From the NCBI RefSeq assembly GCF_902706195.1, contig NZ_CACSJO010000011.1, positions 62,001 through 126,000 of the forward strand: a DNA stretch of 64,000 nt, given 5' to 3'. Both the position numbers and the translations under genes were made by a program. Below the pieces are notes generated by a model that worked only from the letters and a program-made list of their open reading frames with translations, was not told where the DNA came from and made no database searches. Source of the DNA: Novosphingobium sp. 18050. Its GTDB lineage: Bacteria; Pseudomonadota; Alphaproteobacteria; Sphingomonadales; Sphingomonadaceae. Of the stretch, positions 36,395 to 46,454 are shown one piece after another. How positions within the stretch are numbered: the first letter of the stretch is position 1; each line of letters begins with the position of its first letter.

Positions 36395-37171
36395 TCAATC
36401 CTTGTAGCTGAAGGAGACGGTGCCAAGGCCGCCAATAGTGACCTTGATCTCGTCGCCGGAAAACAGGGGGACCATGGGTCCCAGCGCGCCGGTCAGAATA
36501 ATGTCGCCTTTGCGCAGTGGCTCGCCGCGCGCTGCCAGCGTGTTGGCAAGCCAGGTTGCCGCCTTGATTGGGTGGCCGAGGCAGGCGGCCCCGGCACCCA
36601 GAGATGCTACTTCACCGTTGCGTTCCAGCACCATACCGCAGGACCACAGATCGAGACCCTCCAGCGAGCGGCGCTCCTCGCCCAGAACGAACAGTGCCGA
36701 CGAACCATTGTCGGCGACAGTATCGGCGAAAGTGATATTCCAGTCGGCGATGCGGCTATCGACAATCTCGATGGCTGCGGCAGCCTCAGAGATGGCCGCA
36801 ACCATTTCCGCTTCGCTGATCTCGCGGGCTGGCAGGTCCGCACCGATGATGACCGCAATTTCTGCCTCCGCCTTGGGCTGGAGCAGCGTGCTCGGCGACA
36901 CGTTGCCGCCATTGGGGACATCCATGTCGGCGAAAAGCACCCCGAAATCAGGCTGGTCGACGCCGAGCTGCGTCTGCACGGCCTTCGCCGTCAGGCCAAC
37001 CTTGCGACCGACAATACGCCGCCCCATGGCTTCCCAGAAGCGTGTGTTGACGGCCTGAATGGCATAGGCGCCATCGGCGTCGGTGGGATCAAGCGTATCG
37101 CGAAGCGGCGCGATGGCGCCCTGCGTATAGGCATTGCGAAGCCGTTGGGCGGCGGTGTCAATTTTCGACAT
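36395..37171 (-). CDS. mhpD: 2-oxopent-4-enoate hydratase
   Basis: Adds water to 2-hydroxypenta-2,4-dienoate to give 4-hydroxy-2-oxovalerate, 258 residues. The fumarylacetoacetate-hydrolase-like fold shows the hydratase pattern GRKVGLTAKAVQTQLGVDQP, FGVLFADM and the acidic KAEAEIAVIIGADL metal site. The size agrees with MhpD/DmpE/BphH. It lies between the hydrolase and the dehydrogenase in the operon. Confidence 0.95.
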   Translation of the reverse strand: MSKIDTAAQRLRNAYTQGAIAPLRDTLDPTDADGAYAIQAVNTRFWEAMGRRIVGRKVGLTAKAVQTQLGVDQPDFGVLFADMDVPNGGNVSPSTLLQPKAEAEIAVIIGADLPAREISEAEMVAAISEAAAAIEIVDSRIADWNITFADTVADNGSSALFVLGEERRSLEGLDLWSCGMVLERNGEVASLGAGAACLGHPIKAATWLANTLAARGEPLRKGDIILTGALGPMVPLFSGDEIKVTIGGLGTVSFSYKD

Positions 37172-37233
37172 TGGCTGTCATCCGATCATTTTGCGAAGCG
37201 GGCAAAAATGCCTGGAAAGGCGAGGTGTACGGA

Positions 37234-38094
37234 TCAATGACTCAGGAAATCGAGCACCAGACGGTTGAATTCACCGGCATGTTCCCACTGCGCCCAATGG
37301 CCGCACTGGTTGAAGATATGCAGGCGCGAATTCGGAATCCCGGCGACCAGGCGCAGCCCGGTATCCATGGGAACGACCCGGTCCTGACGCCCCCAGATGA
37401 TCAGCGTCTGAGCGCTGATAGAGGGCAGGCGCGGTCCGAAATCAGGGAACTGGCGCGGGTTGAGTTCCTGCGACTTGATGAAGTTTTCCAGGTGATCGCG
37501 GCGCCCCAGCATATTGGCCAGACGGGCCTGCAACAGGTCGTCGGTCAGTACGCTCGCGTCGAAGACGAACACGTCGTTGAACTTCTTCAGGCTCTCAACC
37601 GAAGGTGCGCGGTACAGCGCATTCAGCAGCTTGAGGCCTTCCGAGGGCATCGGCGTAAACAGGCTGGCACCGCCGGTGCCGCCGCCCATTAGGACGAGCT
37701 TACCGATCTGATCGGGATAGGTGAGCGCAAAGGCAGTCGCGCTGTGGCCGCCCATCGAATTGCCCAGGATATTGATTTTGCCGATACCCAGTGCGTCGAT
37801 CACACCCTTTACGACCCTGGCGTTGAGGTCGGAGCGCGAACCGGCATTGACGACGCTGTCGCTCTTGCCCCACCCGGGGCAATCGATCAGCAGCACGCGA
37901 TAGCCCGCTTCGACCAGCGGATCGATATTGCGGTTGAAATTGGCCCAGCCACTGGCGCCGGGGCCGGAACCGTGCAGCATCACCACGACGTCCTGGCTTT
38001 CGCCCAAATCGTGATAATGGATATTGAGGTCGGTATCGCCTTCGCGAACTGTGACGAAGCGGCTTGAAGTGGTTTCGTTGGCTGTCATGGTCAT
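37234..38094 (-). CDS. mhpC: 2-hydroxy-6-oxonona-2,4-dienedioate hydrolase
   Basis: Alpha/beta-hydrolase cleaving the C-C bond of the ring-fission product to 2-hydroxypentadienoate and succinate. The oxyanion region [16 protein letters not shown], the nucleophile elbow GNSMGGHSA (Ser), the acid Asp in [10 protein letters not shown] and the His in CGHWAQWEH are all in place. Start at 38094, or at 38088 for better spacing to GGAG; a longer open frame to 38304 has no homologous sequence. It lies between the dioxygenase and the hydratase, as in E. coli. Confidence 0.94.
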   Translation of the reverse strand: MTMTANETTSSRFVTVREGDTDLNIHYHDLGESQDVVVMLHGSGPGASGWANFNRNIDPLVEAGYRVLLIDCPGWGKSDSVVNAGSRSDLNARVVKGVIDALGIGKINILGNSMGGHSATAFALTYPDQIGKLVLMGGGTGGASLFTPMPSEGLKLLNALYRAPSVESLKKFNDVFVFDASVLTDDLLQARLANMLGRRDHLENFIKSQELNPRQFPDFGPRLPSISAQTLIIWGRQDRVVPMDTGLRLVAGIPNSRLHIFNQCGHWAQWEHAGEFNRLVLDFLSH

Positions 38095-38122
38095 GGCTCC
38101 AATCGGAATATGGTGAGGGGCG

Positions 38123-39073
38123 TCAGGCGCCCAGAGGCCGGGCGGAGATCGCCCCAAAGCCCGCGATCCATTCGGGGATCTCGCGATAATAGCGGTGCTC
38201 GGCGGCATGGGGCCCGAAACGCGACAGGGCAGCGAAAGCTGCGGCCCAGGTCTTGACCTCATGCGCGGACCGCCCGGCGATCGCGCTGAGCATATCGTTG
38301 CCAAGCATATCCAACTCGGTCATTTTCTGGCCTGCGAGAATGTCGAGGAAACCATTGTCCCAAGCCGGGTTGATCGGATGAAGGCTGGTCTGGTCTTCCA
38401 CGAAAGCACGGGCTGCGTTGATGACCCGATCGGTCCTCGCCGCGCGGGCTTCGGGGGAAAGGTTACGGCCACCGCCGAGCAGCCCCTCGCGAACCTTTTC
38501 CGATGCCGTCGCATATTCAGGCACGGGTGGCTGGTGAGAGAGCCCGCCAGAACCGATCAGCAGGACCCGCTTACCGGTACCGCGCGCCCAGTTACCGATT
38601 GCTTCCCCAAGCGCACGGGTGCGCTGGAAGGTGGGAAGCGGAGCGCCCACTGCATTGATGAAGACCGGAATGGTCGGCACCCGGTCCAGCCCGCCCAGCA
38701 GGAAATCCAGGGGTTGGGCAAAGCCGTGATCGACCTGCATTCGATGCGTGACCGCGACATCAACGCCATCCTCGATAACGGAGGTGGCGCAATCGAGCGC
38801 CAGATCGAACGGCACGAGGATTTCGCCTGCCGCCGAACCGAAATCGCCAATCGCATGAGCGGAGGTGCCGATGCAGAAGGACGGCATGATATCGTAGAAG
38901 AAGCCGTTGAAGTGATCGGGCGAGAAAAGCACGACCAGTTCAGGCTGGAATGCCGCGATCCGTGCGCGGGCATCGGCGATCATCTTGTTGACCTCGTCCA
39001 GCACCGGGCGCGGCGGATCGACAAAACCCACCAGCGGCGTGTGCGAGAGGCACTGCAGCATGATATCGATCAT
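38123..39073 (-). CDS. mhpB: 3-carboxyethylcatechol 2,3-dioxygenase
   Basis: Class III extradiol (LigB-type) ring-cleavage enzyme of 316 residues opening 2,3-dihydroxyphenylpropionate with Fe(II) and oxygen. Motifs seen are [16 protein letters not shown] at the N-terminus, [30 protein letters not shown] with the catalytic His, [15 protein letters not shown], and the C-terminal [18 protein letters not shown]. It overlaps mhpA by four bases. Confidence 0.96.
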   Translation of the reverse strand: MIDIMLQCLSHTPLVGFVDPPRPVLDEVNKMIADARARIAAFQPELVVLFSPDHFNGFFYDIMPSFCIGTSAHAIGDFGSAAGEILVPFDLALDCATSVIEDGVDVAVTHRMQVDHGFAQPLDFLLGGLDRVPTIPVFINAVGAPLPTFQRTRALGEAIGNWARGTGKRVLLIGSGGLSHQPPVPEYATASEKVREGLLGGGRNLSPEARAARTDRVINAARAFVEDQTSLHPINPAWDNGFLDILAGQKMTELDMLGNDMLSAIAGRSAHEVKTWAAAFAALSRFGPHAAEHRYYREIPEWIAGFGAISARPLGA

Positions 39074-40770
39074 CGCACGGCCTCCTCGATCACGCTACGG
39101 GCCATTCCCGAAGCGGCTGGCGTTGCGGCCGGTGCGCGGACGCCCCCGGCTTGTGGCTTGTGAAGGTGCAGCGCAGCGGCGAACAATTCGATGGTTTCGC
39201 CGATCTGCTGCGGGGTGCAGGTCGCACCGACGAAGCGATCCGGCCGCAGCAGCACAACCCCTTCGCTACGCCCGTCGAACCATTTCTGCAGCTTGCCGCC
39301 CTTGTCGCCGATGACGGTATGGCCGGGCTGCGTGGCGAGTTCGTGAGCAAACTGGGTGCTGGGCACCGCGCGGATCAGGCGGATGCCGATCTGGTCCACG
39401 ATCGCCTTCGCCTCGGGGCTCAGCCAACGCTCGGGATTGATGCCCCAGGCAAGCAGCGCGAAGTTCGGGCCGATGACATCATCGAGCTTCCGCTCGCCGT
39501 CAGCTGTCTGCACATCAGGCTGCGGGAACATCCGCCCGACTGGAGATGCATCGTCGAACCCATTCGCATAGACCAGCGCACCGTCACGGTAGCGCGGCAT
39601 CGGCTTGAAGCGCATTTCCAGGAAATAGCGCTTCACCGGCGGAATGGCGCCCAGCACCCAGGTGAAGGTATCGCGCAGCTTCACGATCACCGGATTGGTC
39701 GGCGAGAAAATCTTGCCCACGGTTTCCGACAGATCGATCATCGCCTTGGCGTGATCGCGGCGTTCGGCCTGATAGGTGTCGAGCAGTTTGTCGTCGGCCA
39801 GGTCTTTGACGACCAGCGCCACCTTCCAGCCAAGATTGGCGGCGTCGCGAATGCCGGTGTTATACCCCTGCCCCTGCCACACCGGCATGATGTGCGCGGC
39901 ATCGCCGGCCAGGATGATCCGGCCCTTGCGGAAGCTGTCGGCAAGACGGGCATTGTGGGTATAGACCCGCGCACGAATGATATCGACGTCATCGGGATTG
40001 CTGACGACCTTGGCCAGCATTTCGCGGAGGACGGGTTCCGGGACGGTATCGCCTACGGCCTCGCCATCCTTGAGCATGAATTCAAAGCGGCGCAGTCCGT
40101 GGGGAAGCGCGATCGAAACATAAGGGCGCGGGGGCTGGCAGTGGAGATAGGAACCAGGCGTACCGATCGGATCGTTGGCGATGTCGACGACGATCCAGCG
40201 GTTAGCGTCGGTTGCTCCCTTGAAGCCGATCTTCAGCGCCTTGCGCGTGGCACTCGCACCGCCATCGCATGCGATGACATAGCGCGCGCTCGTTCCTACC
40301 TGCGTGCCGTCGGCGAGCTTGATCGACGCAGCGACACCGTTGGGTGTTTCCGTCAGCTCTTCGACGAAAGCACCGAAAATGAGGCGAACGCGCGGGAAGC
40401 GCTTCAAGCCATCAGCCAAGGCGCGATCGACCAGCGGCTGGATGAAACCATTGCGGCGCGGCCAGCCGAATTCATCGGTCCGCGGGTCGAGCGACGCGAA
40501 AATGCGGCCTTTGCCGTTGGTGAAATGCATTACCTGATGGGGGCTTACGTGCGGCAGTACCTGCTCGACCAATCCGGCGGACTGGATAGCACGAAGAGTT
40601 TCATCATCCATGCCGACGCCGCGGGGATAGTCGATCAATTGCGGCAGTCGTTCGACGACCGTCACGTCCAGACCTTGGGCGCCGAGATAATTTGCCAGCA
40701 GCAAACCGACCGGCCCCGCCCCGACGATGATAACGTCACTGGCTTGGTTCAAACTTCGCTCTTTACTCAT
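39070..40770 (-). CDS. mhpA: 3-(3-hydroxyphenyl)propionate 2-hydroxylase
   Basis: FAD- and NADH-dependent aromatic hydroxylase of 566 residues that starts the pathway. The Rossmann motif [18 protein letters not shown] is near the N-terminus. The second FAD motif [20 protein letters not shown] and [17 protein letters not shown] are characteristic of the class A flavin hydroxylases, and a thioredoxin-like C-terminal domain follows. ATG 40770 with an upstream AGAGG was chosen; the open frame to 40929 is untranslated leader. First gene of the mhpABCDFE operon, divergent from mhpR. Confidence 0.95.
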   Translation of the reverse strand: MSKERSLNQASDVIIVGAGPVGLLLANYLGAQGLDVTVVERLPQLIDYPRGVGMDDETLRAIQSAGLVEQVLPHVSPHQVMHFTNGKGRIFASLDPRTDEFGWPRRNGFIQPLVDRALADGLKRFPRVRLIFGAFVEELTETPNGVAASIKLADGTQVGTSARYVIACDGGASATRKALKIGFKGATDANRWIVVDIANDPIGTPGSYLHCQPPRPYVSIALPHGLRRFEFMLKDGEAVGDTVPEPVLREMLAKVVSNPDDVDIIRARVYTHNARLADSFRKGRIILAGDAAHIMPVWQGQGYNTGIRDAANLGWKVALVVKDLADDKLLDTYQAERRDHAKAMIDLSETVGKIFSPTNPVIVKLRDTFTWVLGAIPPVKRYFLEMRFKPMPRYRDGALVYANGFDDASPVGRMFPQPDVQTADGERKLDDVIGPNFALLAWGINPERWLSPEAKAIVDQIGIRLIRAVPSTQFAHELATQPGHTVIGDKGGKLQKWFDGRSEGVVLLRPDRFVGATCTPQQIGETIELFAAALHLHKPQAGGVRAPAATPAASGMARSVIEEAVR

Positions 40771-40910
40771 TTGCAATCCTCTCGACGCCTGATTGTGTGT
40801 TTCGCACTTCTCGGGGCGCGTTCGATTAAGGTCGTGACTCCGAAATACCGGGGTCATGTCTGACGCCAATTTGCTCGCCATCGCCGGGGAGGGCAAAGGG
40901 GGTGACAATT

Positions 40911-40929
40911 TTGTGCACACGGTGCACAA
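40911..40929. promoter_or_regulatory. MhpR operator palindrome
   Basis: TTGTGCACACGGTGCACAA is a perfect 19-bp palindrome with a 3-base centre. Its core GTGCAC-N3-GTGCAC closely resembles the reported E. coli MhpR site, built on GGTGCAC-CT-GGTGCACA. It ends 6 bases before the mhpR ATG and overlaps its AAGG ribosome site. It is about 140 bases upstream of mhpA, so it could both activate mhpA and autoregulate mhpR. Confidence 0.8.
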
Positions 40930-40935
40930 GGTGTC

Positions 40936-41748
40936 ATGGTCAAAATGGACGATCGTTATTCGCCGGTACGCGCCCTTTCCCGGGGCCTTGAAGTGTTGGC
41001 AGAACTCAACCGCTGCGGCCGGGCAACGCCGGCGCAGATCGCCAAAAGCACCGGAATCGACCGAACGACCACCTATCGCTTGCTCGCAACGCTCGAGCGG
41101 GATGGCTATGTCGGTCGAAGCCCTTCCGATGACCGCTATGTGCTCAGCCCCGCTGTTCGTTCCTTGAGCGAGGGATTTAATGAAACCGACGAGATAAGCG
41201 GCATCGTCGCGCGTGAACTGGGGATATTGCTAGCGGACGTGCACTGGCCGTCCGACTTCATGACCTTTGAAATGGGGCAGATGATAATCCGGGAAACGAC
41301 GCATCGTTTCAGCCCCTATTCCATCCATCGCGCAATGGTCGGACGCCCAAGGCCGTTACTGTTCAGTGCTGCCGGACGCGCTGTTCTTGCGGCGAATCCC
41401 GAGCGCGAGCGCAATGAAATGCTCTCGGTTGCCAAGGGAACAGGCGCGCTGAGCGGGAGCCAAGCCGAAATTCAGCAGATGGTCGCGTATCTCCTGAACG
41501 ACTACGAAAAGCGAGGCTACGCCTGGTCCGTCGGCGGCACAGAATCCCATATCAGCGCGATAGCGCTCCCCGTGATACGAGGAGACCGCGTGGCTGGTGG
41601 GCTCAACATCGTCTTTTTTCGCAGTGCATTATCGATCGATGCAGCGGTAGAGCGCTTCCTTCCCATTATGCGAGAGCGCGTGAGAGAGATTGAACTGCAA
41701 CTGCTCGAGGGGAAACCCGCCAATCCCGGTTTCGCGCTCAAAAGTTGA
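40936..41748 (+). CDS. mhpR: IclR-family activator of the mhp operon
   Basis: Regulator of 270 residues. A winged HTH lies at about 9-65 (VRALSRGLEVLAELNRCG, then TGIDRTTTYRLLATLERDGY), followed by a GAF-like IclR effector domain (about 90-260) with GRPRPLLFSAAGRAVLAAN. It is divergent from mhpA with the palindrome between, the same plan as E. coli, where MhpR activates the operon on sensing 3-hydroxyphenylpropionate. ATG 40945 is an internal alternative start. Confidence 0.93.
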   Translation: MVKMDDRYSPVRALSRGLEVLAELNRCGRATPAQIAKSTGIDRTTTYRLLATLERDGYVGRSPSDDRYVLSPAVRSLSEGFNETDEISGIVARELGILLADVHWPSDFMTFEMGQMIIRETTHRFSPYSIHRAMVGRPRPLLFSAAGRAVLAANPERERNEMLSVAKGTGALSGSQAEIQQMVAYLLNDYEKRGYAWSVGGTESHISAIALPVIRGDRVAGGLNIVFFRSALSIDAAVERFLPIMRERVREIELQLLEGKPANPGFALKS

Positions 41749-41837
41749 ATGTCAGCGGGCTGCCGCCCCGCCCTGCCGCAGGAGCGCTCATCGTAGGTGT
41801 GGCGTGAACTAAAGCGAACGCGCGGCACCCATGCGAA

Positions 41838-43211
41838 CTATGCCGGGATGGAGCCGAGCTGGTTTTTCCACACTCTGCCGTCCTTCATGATCACAACCAG
41901 ATTGCGTTCGTAATCCTGGAGCAGGTTGATATCGCGCGTCGGATCGCCGTCGACCAGCAGCATGTCCGCCCACGCGCCTCGCTCGATCGTACCGAGCCGT
42001 GCCTCCTTGTAGGGATTGCGCTCGCCGCTGAGGGCAAAGAGTTCGCAATTGCCCGAGGTGGCGATTTGTAGCGTGCCTACGGCGCCGAACACCTTGGCGA
42101 AGCGGGTCAACAGCCGGGACTGCGCGCCGGTGCCTTCCGGTTGGAAAAGAAGATCGGTGCCAAACGCCACGCGGGTGCCGGCCGCCTTGGCCCAGGTCGC
42201 GACGCGGTCCCAATGGCTTGTCGGCTCGGCCTTTGCGATCTGTTCCGGTGTGAGCGGATTGTCTCCCGCTTCGAAGGGCTGCAGGCTCAGCCATACGCCC
42301 TTGTCGGCCATAACCTTCAGTGTCGGCACATCGACCATGTGGCCATGCTCGATCGAACGGACTCCCGCTTCTATGGCTCGGCGAATGCCTGGCACGGTAT
42401 AAACATGCGCGCAGACATAAGTGCCCCAGTCGGTGGCGACCTGAACGGCGGTCCTGATCTCCTCCGGCGTATATTGCAGCGAGTCGATCGGGTCGGAGTC
42501 GGAAATCACGCCGCCGCCCAGCGCAATCTTGATCTGGCTGGCGCCACGGCGAAGCTGCATCCGCGCCGCCGCCGCCACTTCGGCTGGGCCGTCGGCGATC
42601 GTGAAAGCGCCGATCTCCTCGAAACGCGACGGGCGGCCGCCAAGTGGCACAGGGCGGGCATAGGCAGGCCCAAAATCGCCGTGACCTCCGGTTTGCGAGA
42701 TCAGCGCGCCGCTTGGAAAGACGCGCGGGCCGGGAATGGCGCCGGCATCAATCGCCTGCTTCAGGCCGAAGGTCGGGCCTCCGGTATCGCGGATCGTGGT
42801 GAAGCCACGCATGAGCGTCCGCTCCGCCTCGGCCACGGCATAAGCATACATCAGCCCGGTATCGGCTGCCTCCATGTTCGCCAGGGTGTTCGGCGCGAAG
42901 ACCATGTGCCAATGGGCGTCGGTCAAACCCGGCATCAGCACACGGCCACCACCGTCGATCGTCTGAGCCCCCTCGGGCGGCTGAATCGCCCCGTCCGCGA
43001 TTTCGGCGATCTTGCTGCCCACGACCAGAACACTCGCATTGCGCAGCGATCCGCTAAGCCCATCGAACAGGCGAATATTGCTGAAACAGATCGCAGCGGG
43101 CCGCTCAGGCTGGCGCGCCTGCGCCACCGCCGGCAGAGTCAGCGAACACGCGGTAGATGCCAGGAACAACCGGCGGGAAATCAGGGAATTCGTGCGATCG
43201 GTAGTGCTCAT
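41838..43211 (-). CDS. Tat-exported metal-dependent amidohydrolase
   Basis: Amidohydrolase-superfamily enzyme of 457 residues, similar to imidazolonepropionase/Xaa-Pro dipeptidase-like hydrolases. A twin-arginine signal, NSLISRRLFLASTACSLTLP, lies near the N-terminus. Metal-site motifs are the HxH of DAHWHMVF, a Lys in QIKIALGGG, His residues in YVCAHVYT and SIEHGHMVD, and the Asp of AFGTDLLF, so a binuclear site is likely. GGGAGG places the start at 43211. It is convergent with mhpR and otherwise alone. Members of this group act on cyclic amides, dipeptides or carbamates, and the sequence does not decide among them. Confidence 0.87.
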   Translation of the reverse strand: MSTTDRTNSLISRRLFLASTACSLTLPAVAQARQPERPAAICFSNIRLFDGLSGSLRNASVLVVGSKIAEIADGAIQPPEGAQTIDGGGRVLMPGLTDAHWHMVFAPNTLANMEAADTGLMYAYAVAEAERTLMRGFTTIRDTGGPTFGLKQAIDAGAIPGPRVFPSGALISQTGGHGDFGPAYARPVPLGGRPSRFEEIGAFTIADGPAEVAAAARMQLRRGASQIKIALGGGVISDSDPIDSLQYTPEEIRTAVQVATDWGTYVCAHVYTVPGIRRAIEAGVRSIEHGHMVDVPTLKVMADKGVWLSLQPFEAGDNPLTPEQIAKAEPTSHWDRVATWAKAAGTRVAFGTDLLFQPEGTGAQSRLLTRFAKVFGAVGTLQIATSGNCELFALSGERNPYKEARLGTIERGAWADMLLVDGDPTRDINLLQDYERNLVVIMKDGRVWKNQLGSIPA

Positions 43212-43538
43212 TCTTGCCTCCCGGGAGTTCAACGGATCACAGTACGCGCGATAGTCACGCGCCGATTAAAGGGCGCGCTTGACGGGTAATACCTAAACCC
43301 ATGGTGCCGTTCCACAAAGAGGCTGCGGCTCGGAAAAGGCAGGTCCGGATCCGGACCTTCGGACATTCCGGCGCTGGTTGCACGCAGTTCGTGCGCAAGA
43401 TCGCACCGACCACCGGCCTAGTACCGAAGAGTTCGGGTTCAGCTGGACCTTTCGTTGCGATAAATTGAACCATCACAAAGAGTTGGCGAGTCCTGCGCTT
43501 CGCCAAAATTGAATTACCCGCAGAGCATGGGGGGCAAC
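43212..43538. other. 327-bp spacer with an 18-bp perfect palindrome
   Basis: No supported gene. AGGTCCGGATCCGGACCT at 43341-43358 is a perfect palindrome, 130 bases ahead of the amidohydrolase start on the minus strand, and could be an operator for it. A minus-strand open frame at 43255-43506 has no recognisable protein features. Confidence 0.35.
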
Positions 43539-44039
43539 CTAGCTCTTCCCGACCAGCACGGCTGCTTCGCGGGCTGCAAACGACTCCAGCCGTCGATGTC
43601 GCGCTACGTGCTCTGGTTCTGTTTCATCCTGCACACCGACTGCCAGTGCCGGCTCTTCGAACGCCCCGAGCAAATCGTTCAGAACATCGATCAGCACCTG
43701 CGGCCGCACGGGTTTCGTAAGGACGATATGTTCCAACATCATCATCAACTGCGCAGGAAGGAGTTGGTAGCCGCTAAGGAAGAGGTACCGAAACGGACGG
43801 GCGCGAAGTGTGGCATGCTCCTGAATGCGAGTGACGATCGAAAGACCGGAATCCCTGCCTAACCGGACATCGCAAGAAAGCACCCGTATCGAAGGATTGG
43901 CCTGTAGCGCAGTCATGGCATCGTCGAGGTTGGACACCCCTATCGCCATGACCCCGTGGAGGCCCATGAAAGTCAGCATCTCCTCGACGATCGCATCATC
44001 GTCGTCGATCAGGAGAACGACCGCCTTTTCATTCCCCAT
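43539..44039 (-). CDS. Stand-alone response regulator receiver protein
   Basis: A receiver (REC) domain of 166 residues with no DNA-binding output. The acidic pocket is LLIDDDDAIVEEML (12-15), the phospho-acceptor is Asp57 in LSCDVRLG, the switch Ser is in YLFLSGYQ and the conserved Lys is in VLTKPVRP. Residues 130-166 are a short tail of no known fold. No histidine kinase is adjacent, so it is an orphan. GAGG precedes ATG 44039. It resembles single-domain regulators that act by protein contact. Confidence 0.9.
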   Translation of the reverse strand: MGNEKAVVLLIDDDDAIVEEMLTFMGLHGVMAIGVSNLDDAMTALQANPSIRVLSCDVRLGRDSGLSIVTRIQEHATLRARPFRYLFLSGYQLLPAQLMMMLEHIVLTKPVRPQVLIDVLNDLLGAFEEPALAVGVQDETEPEHVARHRRLESFAAREAAVLVGKS

Positions 44040-44864
44040 GCAAATACCTCATCTTTCTTTCCCTGGGCGAGGTTACCCCCTTGCTGCCCAGAACGGGGAT
44101 GGGCGAATCTAGAGCGCTCAAAGGTCTATTCTCACGCGACCTACTCCTTCGAAGGCGGGAGCATTCGCTAAATGAATCTACTCCGACATTTCGATCCTGG
44201 AAAATCGCGTCGATCCACCTTCCAACTATTTGTAATAGTTCAATTTATGGCAACAATAGATACCACTTATAATGGACTATTCCGTTACGGTTGAACCACT
44301 AATATACTCCGCCTCTCCGGCCAGACACGTCGCCGATAGGTATCGACTCGGCTCAACACGGCCATTGCAGCACCCCACTGGAACATCAATTTGCCAAGCG
44401 CGGAATTGTTCTTTGCAGCGGGCATATCAAAGATCAAAGATCAATGCAGTCGATGGCCCATACCGTCGGGGTATGTCTTATAATCGATTGGCGACTTCAG
44501 CGCCACATCGCCCGATTTTTCGCTGCTGAAGGTTGAACAATTCCGACACCGGAGCAAGGCTAGATTTTGGCGAAAAAGGCGCTCATCTACGCGCTCTCGC
44601 GCGGATTCACCGGTAAGCTACTGTTTGCCTGATACCCTCAGACGCCCGCCCGCCGTCATCCTGACCGGCCGCAAAGCGGCAGATTTCGAAGCGTATTGTG
44701 GCTTAATCAGTCCGCCAGCACGCTGGACGCGTTGCTGGCGGACAAGGACTACGGTGCCCTCGCAGCCGACGACGATCAGGTGGCCAACACCTTCCTGGCA
44801 ATGCTCCATCTCTCTGCCGCCAGATACAGACTCAATTCGGCCCCCAACCAGGCCGCAATGGCCA
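44040..44864. other. Long, relatively AT-rich region without a clear gene
   Basis: About 820 bases of lower GC than the neighbours. It contains the promoter of the response regulator, a direct repeat (ATCAAAG twice, about 44428-44442), an inverted repeat CATACC-GTCGG-GGTATG at about 44459-44475 and a TATAAT just after it. A plus-strand open frame at 44696-44884 (62 residues, TTG start) has protein-like composition (LAMLHLSAARYRL) but no recognised family; it may be the tail of a lost gene. Confidence 0.35.
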
Positions 44865-46454
44865 TCACTGGCATGACTGATTAGCTGCACCGGGGACGGT
44901 CAGAAAAGTGATCGTTGCCGGCGCAAAGGCCACTTTGCCCGCCGATACCGCCACGCCCTTTAGCGCTGGCAGGCTATCGTTGGGACCGAGCGCAAGCGAT
45001 TGACCGTTCAGGCGGACGGATTTGCCGTCGAGTTTGACCGCGTCCAAAGTGTATCGTTCGGATGCCAGCGGCAGGCGCAGCGAGCGGGGCTGGGCCTTAT
45101 CGTTGTTGATGACCAACAGTGTCACGGCGCCGGGGCTATTGCGCTGACATTGGGCGTAGACATGCAGCCCTTCCTGAAGCGGGATGCCCGATTCCAGAAT
45201 GGTCGTTCCCATCAGCTGACGCCAGAGCAGCGCCGCCCAATAGTTTGGCTTTGGCTCAAGCGTATTTTCATCCAGCAACCCATAGTCACTGGCGACCAGC
45301 GTATTATGCGCGACCACTTGGACGCCAGCCTTGGCGAGACGTCCCAATTGATCGAGATAGCGGAAGCTGTCGGTGAAGGTTCCGCCCCAGGGGTTGCCGC
45401 CACACGCCGCGTCGGCGACTTCCGTCAACCACATCGGCTTGCCCGGTTCATAACGGTCCCGCAGGCCGCCGTAAAAGGCCAGGGTCTCGCTGGTGCGCCC
45501 GAGCCACTCCTCCGAAAGCGCGTCGGACTCCTTGGTCTGGGGCATGCCAGTCGCCAGGCAGCGCTGCGATGCGGCGCCATAATGGTGATAGGAAAAAGCG
45601 TCGACGCCCGGTCCCGATGCTGCCAGCATGGCGCCCGTCTTGACGATTTCCATCGTGCCGTATTCCATTGACCAGGGGCCGGGCGTTTCGCCTACCGAAC
45701 CCGGTCCCAGAATGATCATGTCCGGTGCCGCGCGGTCGGCAAACGCCTTGAACAGCTTGAAATCGCGGCCATAATCGGCGGCATCGTAACCCTTGGGCGC
45801 GCCGCCCATCGCAGCCATCGAAGGCTCGTTCATATATTCGGCAGCAGCGATCCGGCCGCCGACTTCGCGGGTGAAGTCAAGCCAGCGCTGCGCCTCGTTG
45901 GATGTCCATTTGCCACTGGCATCACGCACACCGGGGCTCGTCGCGAAAGAGGTGACGATTTCGCCATCGACGGCCTTCGCAAAGTCTACGACGCCTTTCC
46001 ACTGTGCGCGGCTCAGGACGCCGTTATACCCTGCAGGTGGCTTGGACGGCGGCGTATCGGTATCGGCAAGCCATGTCGTATTGGCCCAGGTGCCGCTGAC
46101 CCGAACATAAGCTGGCCCAAGAGCCGCCGCGAGCGTGCGCAGGCGTGGATTGGTGAGGTCCATGGGCGGGCGATATTGATAGATATTGGGGTCCATGCCG
46201 ACTGGCGTCGCGGCGTCTGCCTGGGGCGTCGACGTGGTTCCCGTCTTTGCGCCATAGGCTTTCCAGAACGCGCCGCCGGTCACTTCCAGCATTTCGACAT
46301 TGTAAGATTGGAACCGTTCTCCGACCGTTCCGATCTTACGCATGTCGGCCGGCGAAACAGACGGGGGCGGGGATGTATTCCGGGCTATCGTCTGGCCGCT
46401 AGTCAAACAGAGCGCGGCCGCCAGGGCGGTGCCTGTCAAACATTTGATATACAT
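44865..46454 (-). CDS. Exported GH79-like glycoside hydrolase
   Basis: A 529-residue secreted protein resembling the GH79 (heparanase/beta-glucuronidase) clan A family. A signal peptide ends near residue 25. The TIM barrel shows a likely acid/base Glu210 in AAAEYMNEPSM and a likely nucleophile Glu345 in MWLTEVADAA, the spacing expected for a retaining glycosidase. The C-terminal beta domain begins near residue 430 (GLHVYAQCQRNSPGAVTLLV). AGGAG precedes the ATG. It is divergent from a lactonase remnant and lies before a sugar-dehydrogenase operon, so it probably releases a sugar or uronate that the operon oxidises. The substrate is inferred. Confidence 0.8.
   Translation of the reverse strand: MYIKCLTGTALAAALCLTSGQTIARNTSPPPSVSPADMRKIGTVGERFQSYNVEMLEVTGGAFWKAYGAKTGTTSTPQADAATPVGMDPNIYQYRPPMDLTNPRLRTLAAALGPAYVRVSGTWANTTWLADTDTPPSKPPAGYNGVLSRAQWKGVVDFAKAVDGEIVTSFATSPGVRDASGKWTSNEAQRWLDFTREVGGRIAAAEYMNEPSMAAMGGAPKGYDAADYGRDFKLFKAFADRAAPDMIILGPGSVGETPGPWSMEYGTMEIVKTGAMLAASGPGVDAFSYHHYGAASQRCLATGMPQTKESDALSEEWLGRTSETLAFYGGLRDRYEPGKPMWLTEVADAACGGNPWGGTFTDSFRYLDQLGRLAKAGVQVVAHNTLVASDYGLLDENTLEPKPNYWAALLWRQLMGTTILESGIPLQEGLHVYAQCQRNSPGAVTLLVINNDKAQPRSLRLPLASERYTLDAVKLDGKSVRLNGQSLALGPNDSLPALKGVAVSAGKVAFAPATITFLTVPGAANQSCQ

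Noticed and set aside
35546..37240. 564-codon plus-strand open frame opposite mhpF and mhpD
   Set aside because: It is antisense to two intact, well-recognised pathway genes and has no domain of its own.
44428..44442. Short direct repeats considered as a CRISPR or iteron
   Set aside because: Only two short copies with no spacing regularity; not enough for an array or an origin.
44696..44884. 62-residue plus-strand ORF before the GH79-like gene
   Set aside because: It has a TTG start, no clear ribosome site, no family match and overlaps the end of the glycosidase; kept only as a note in the spacer entry.
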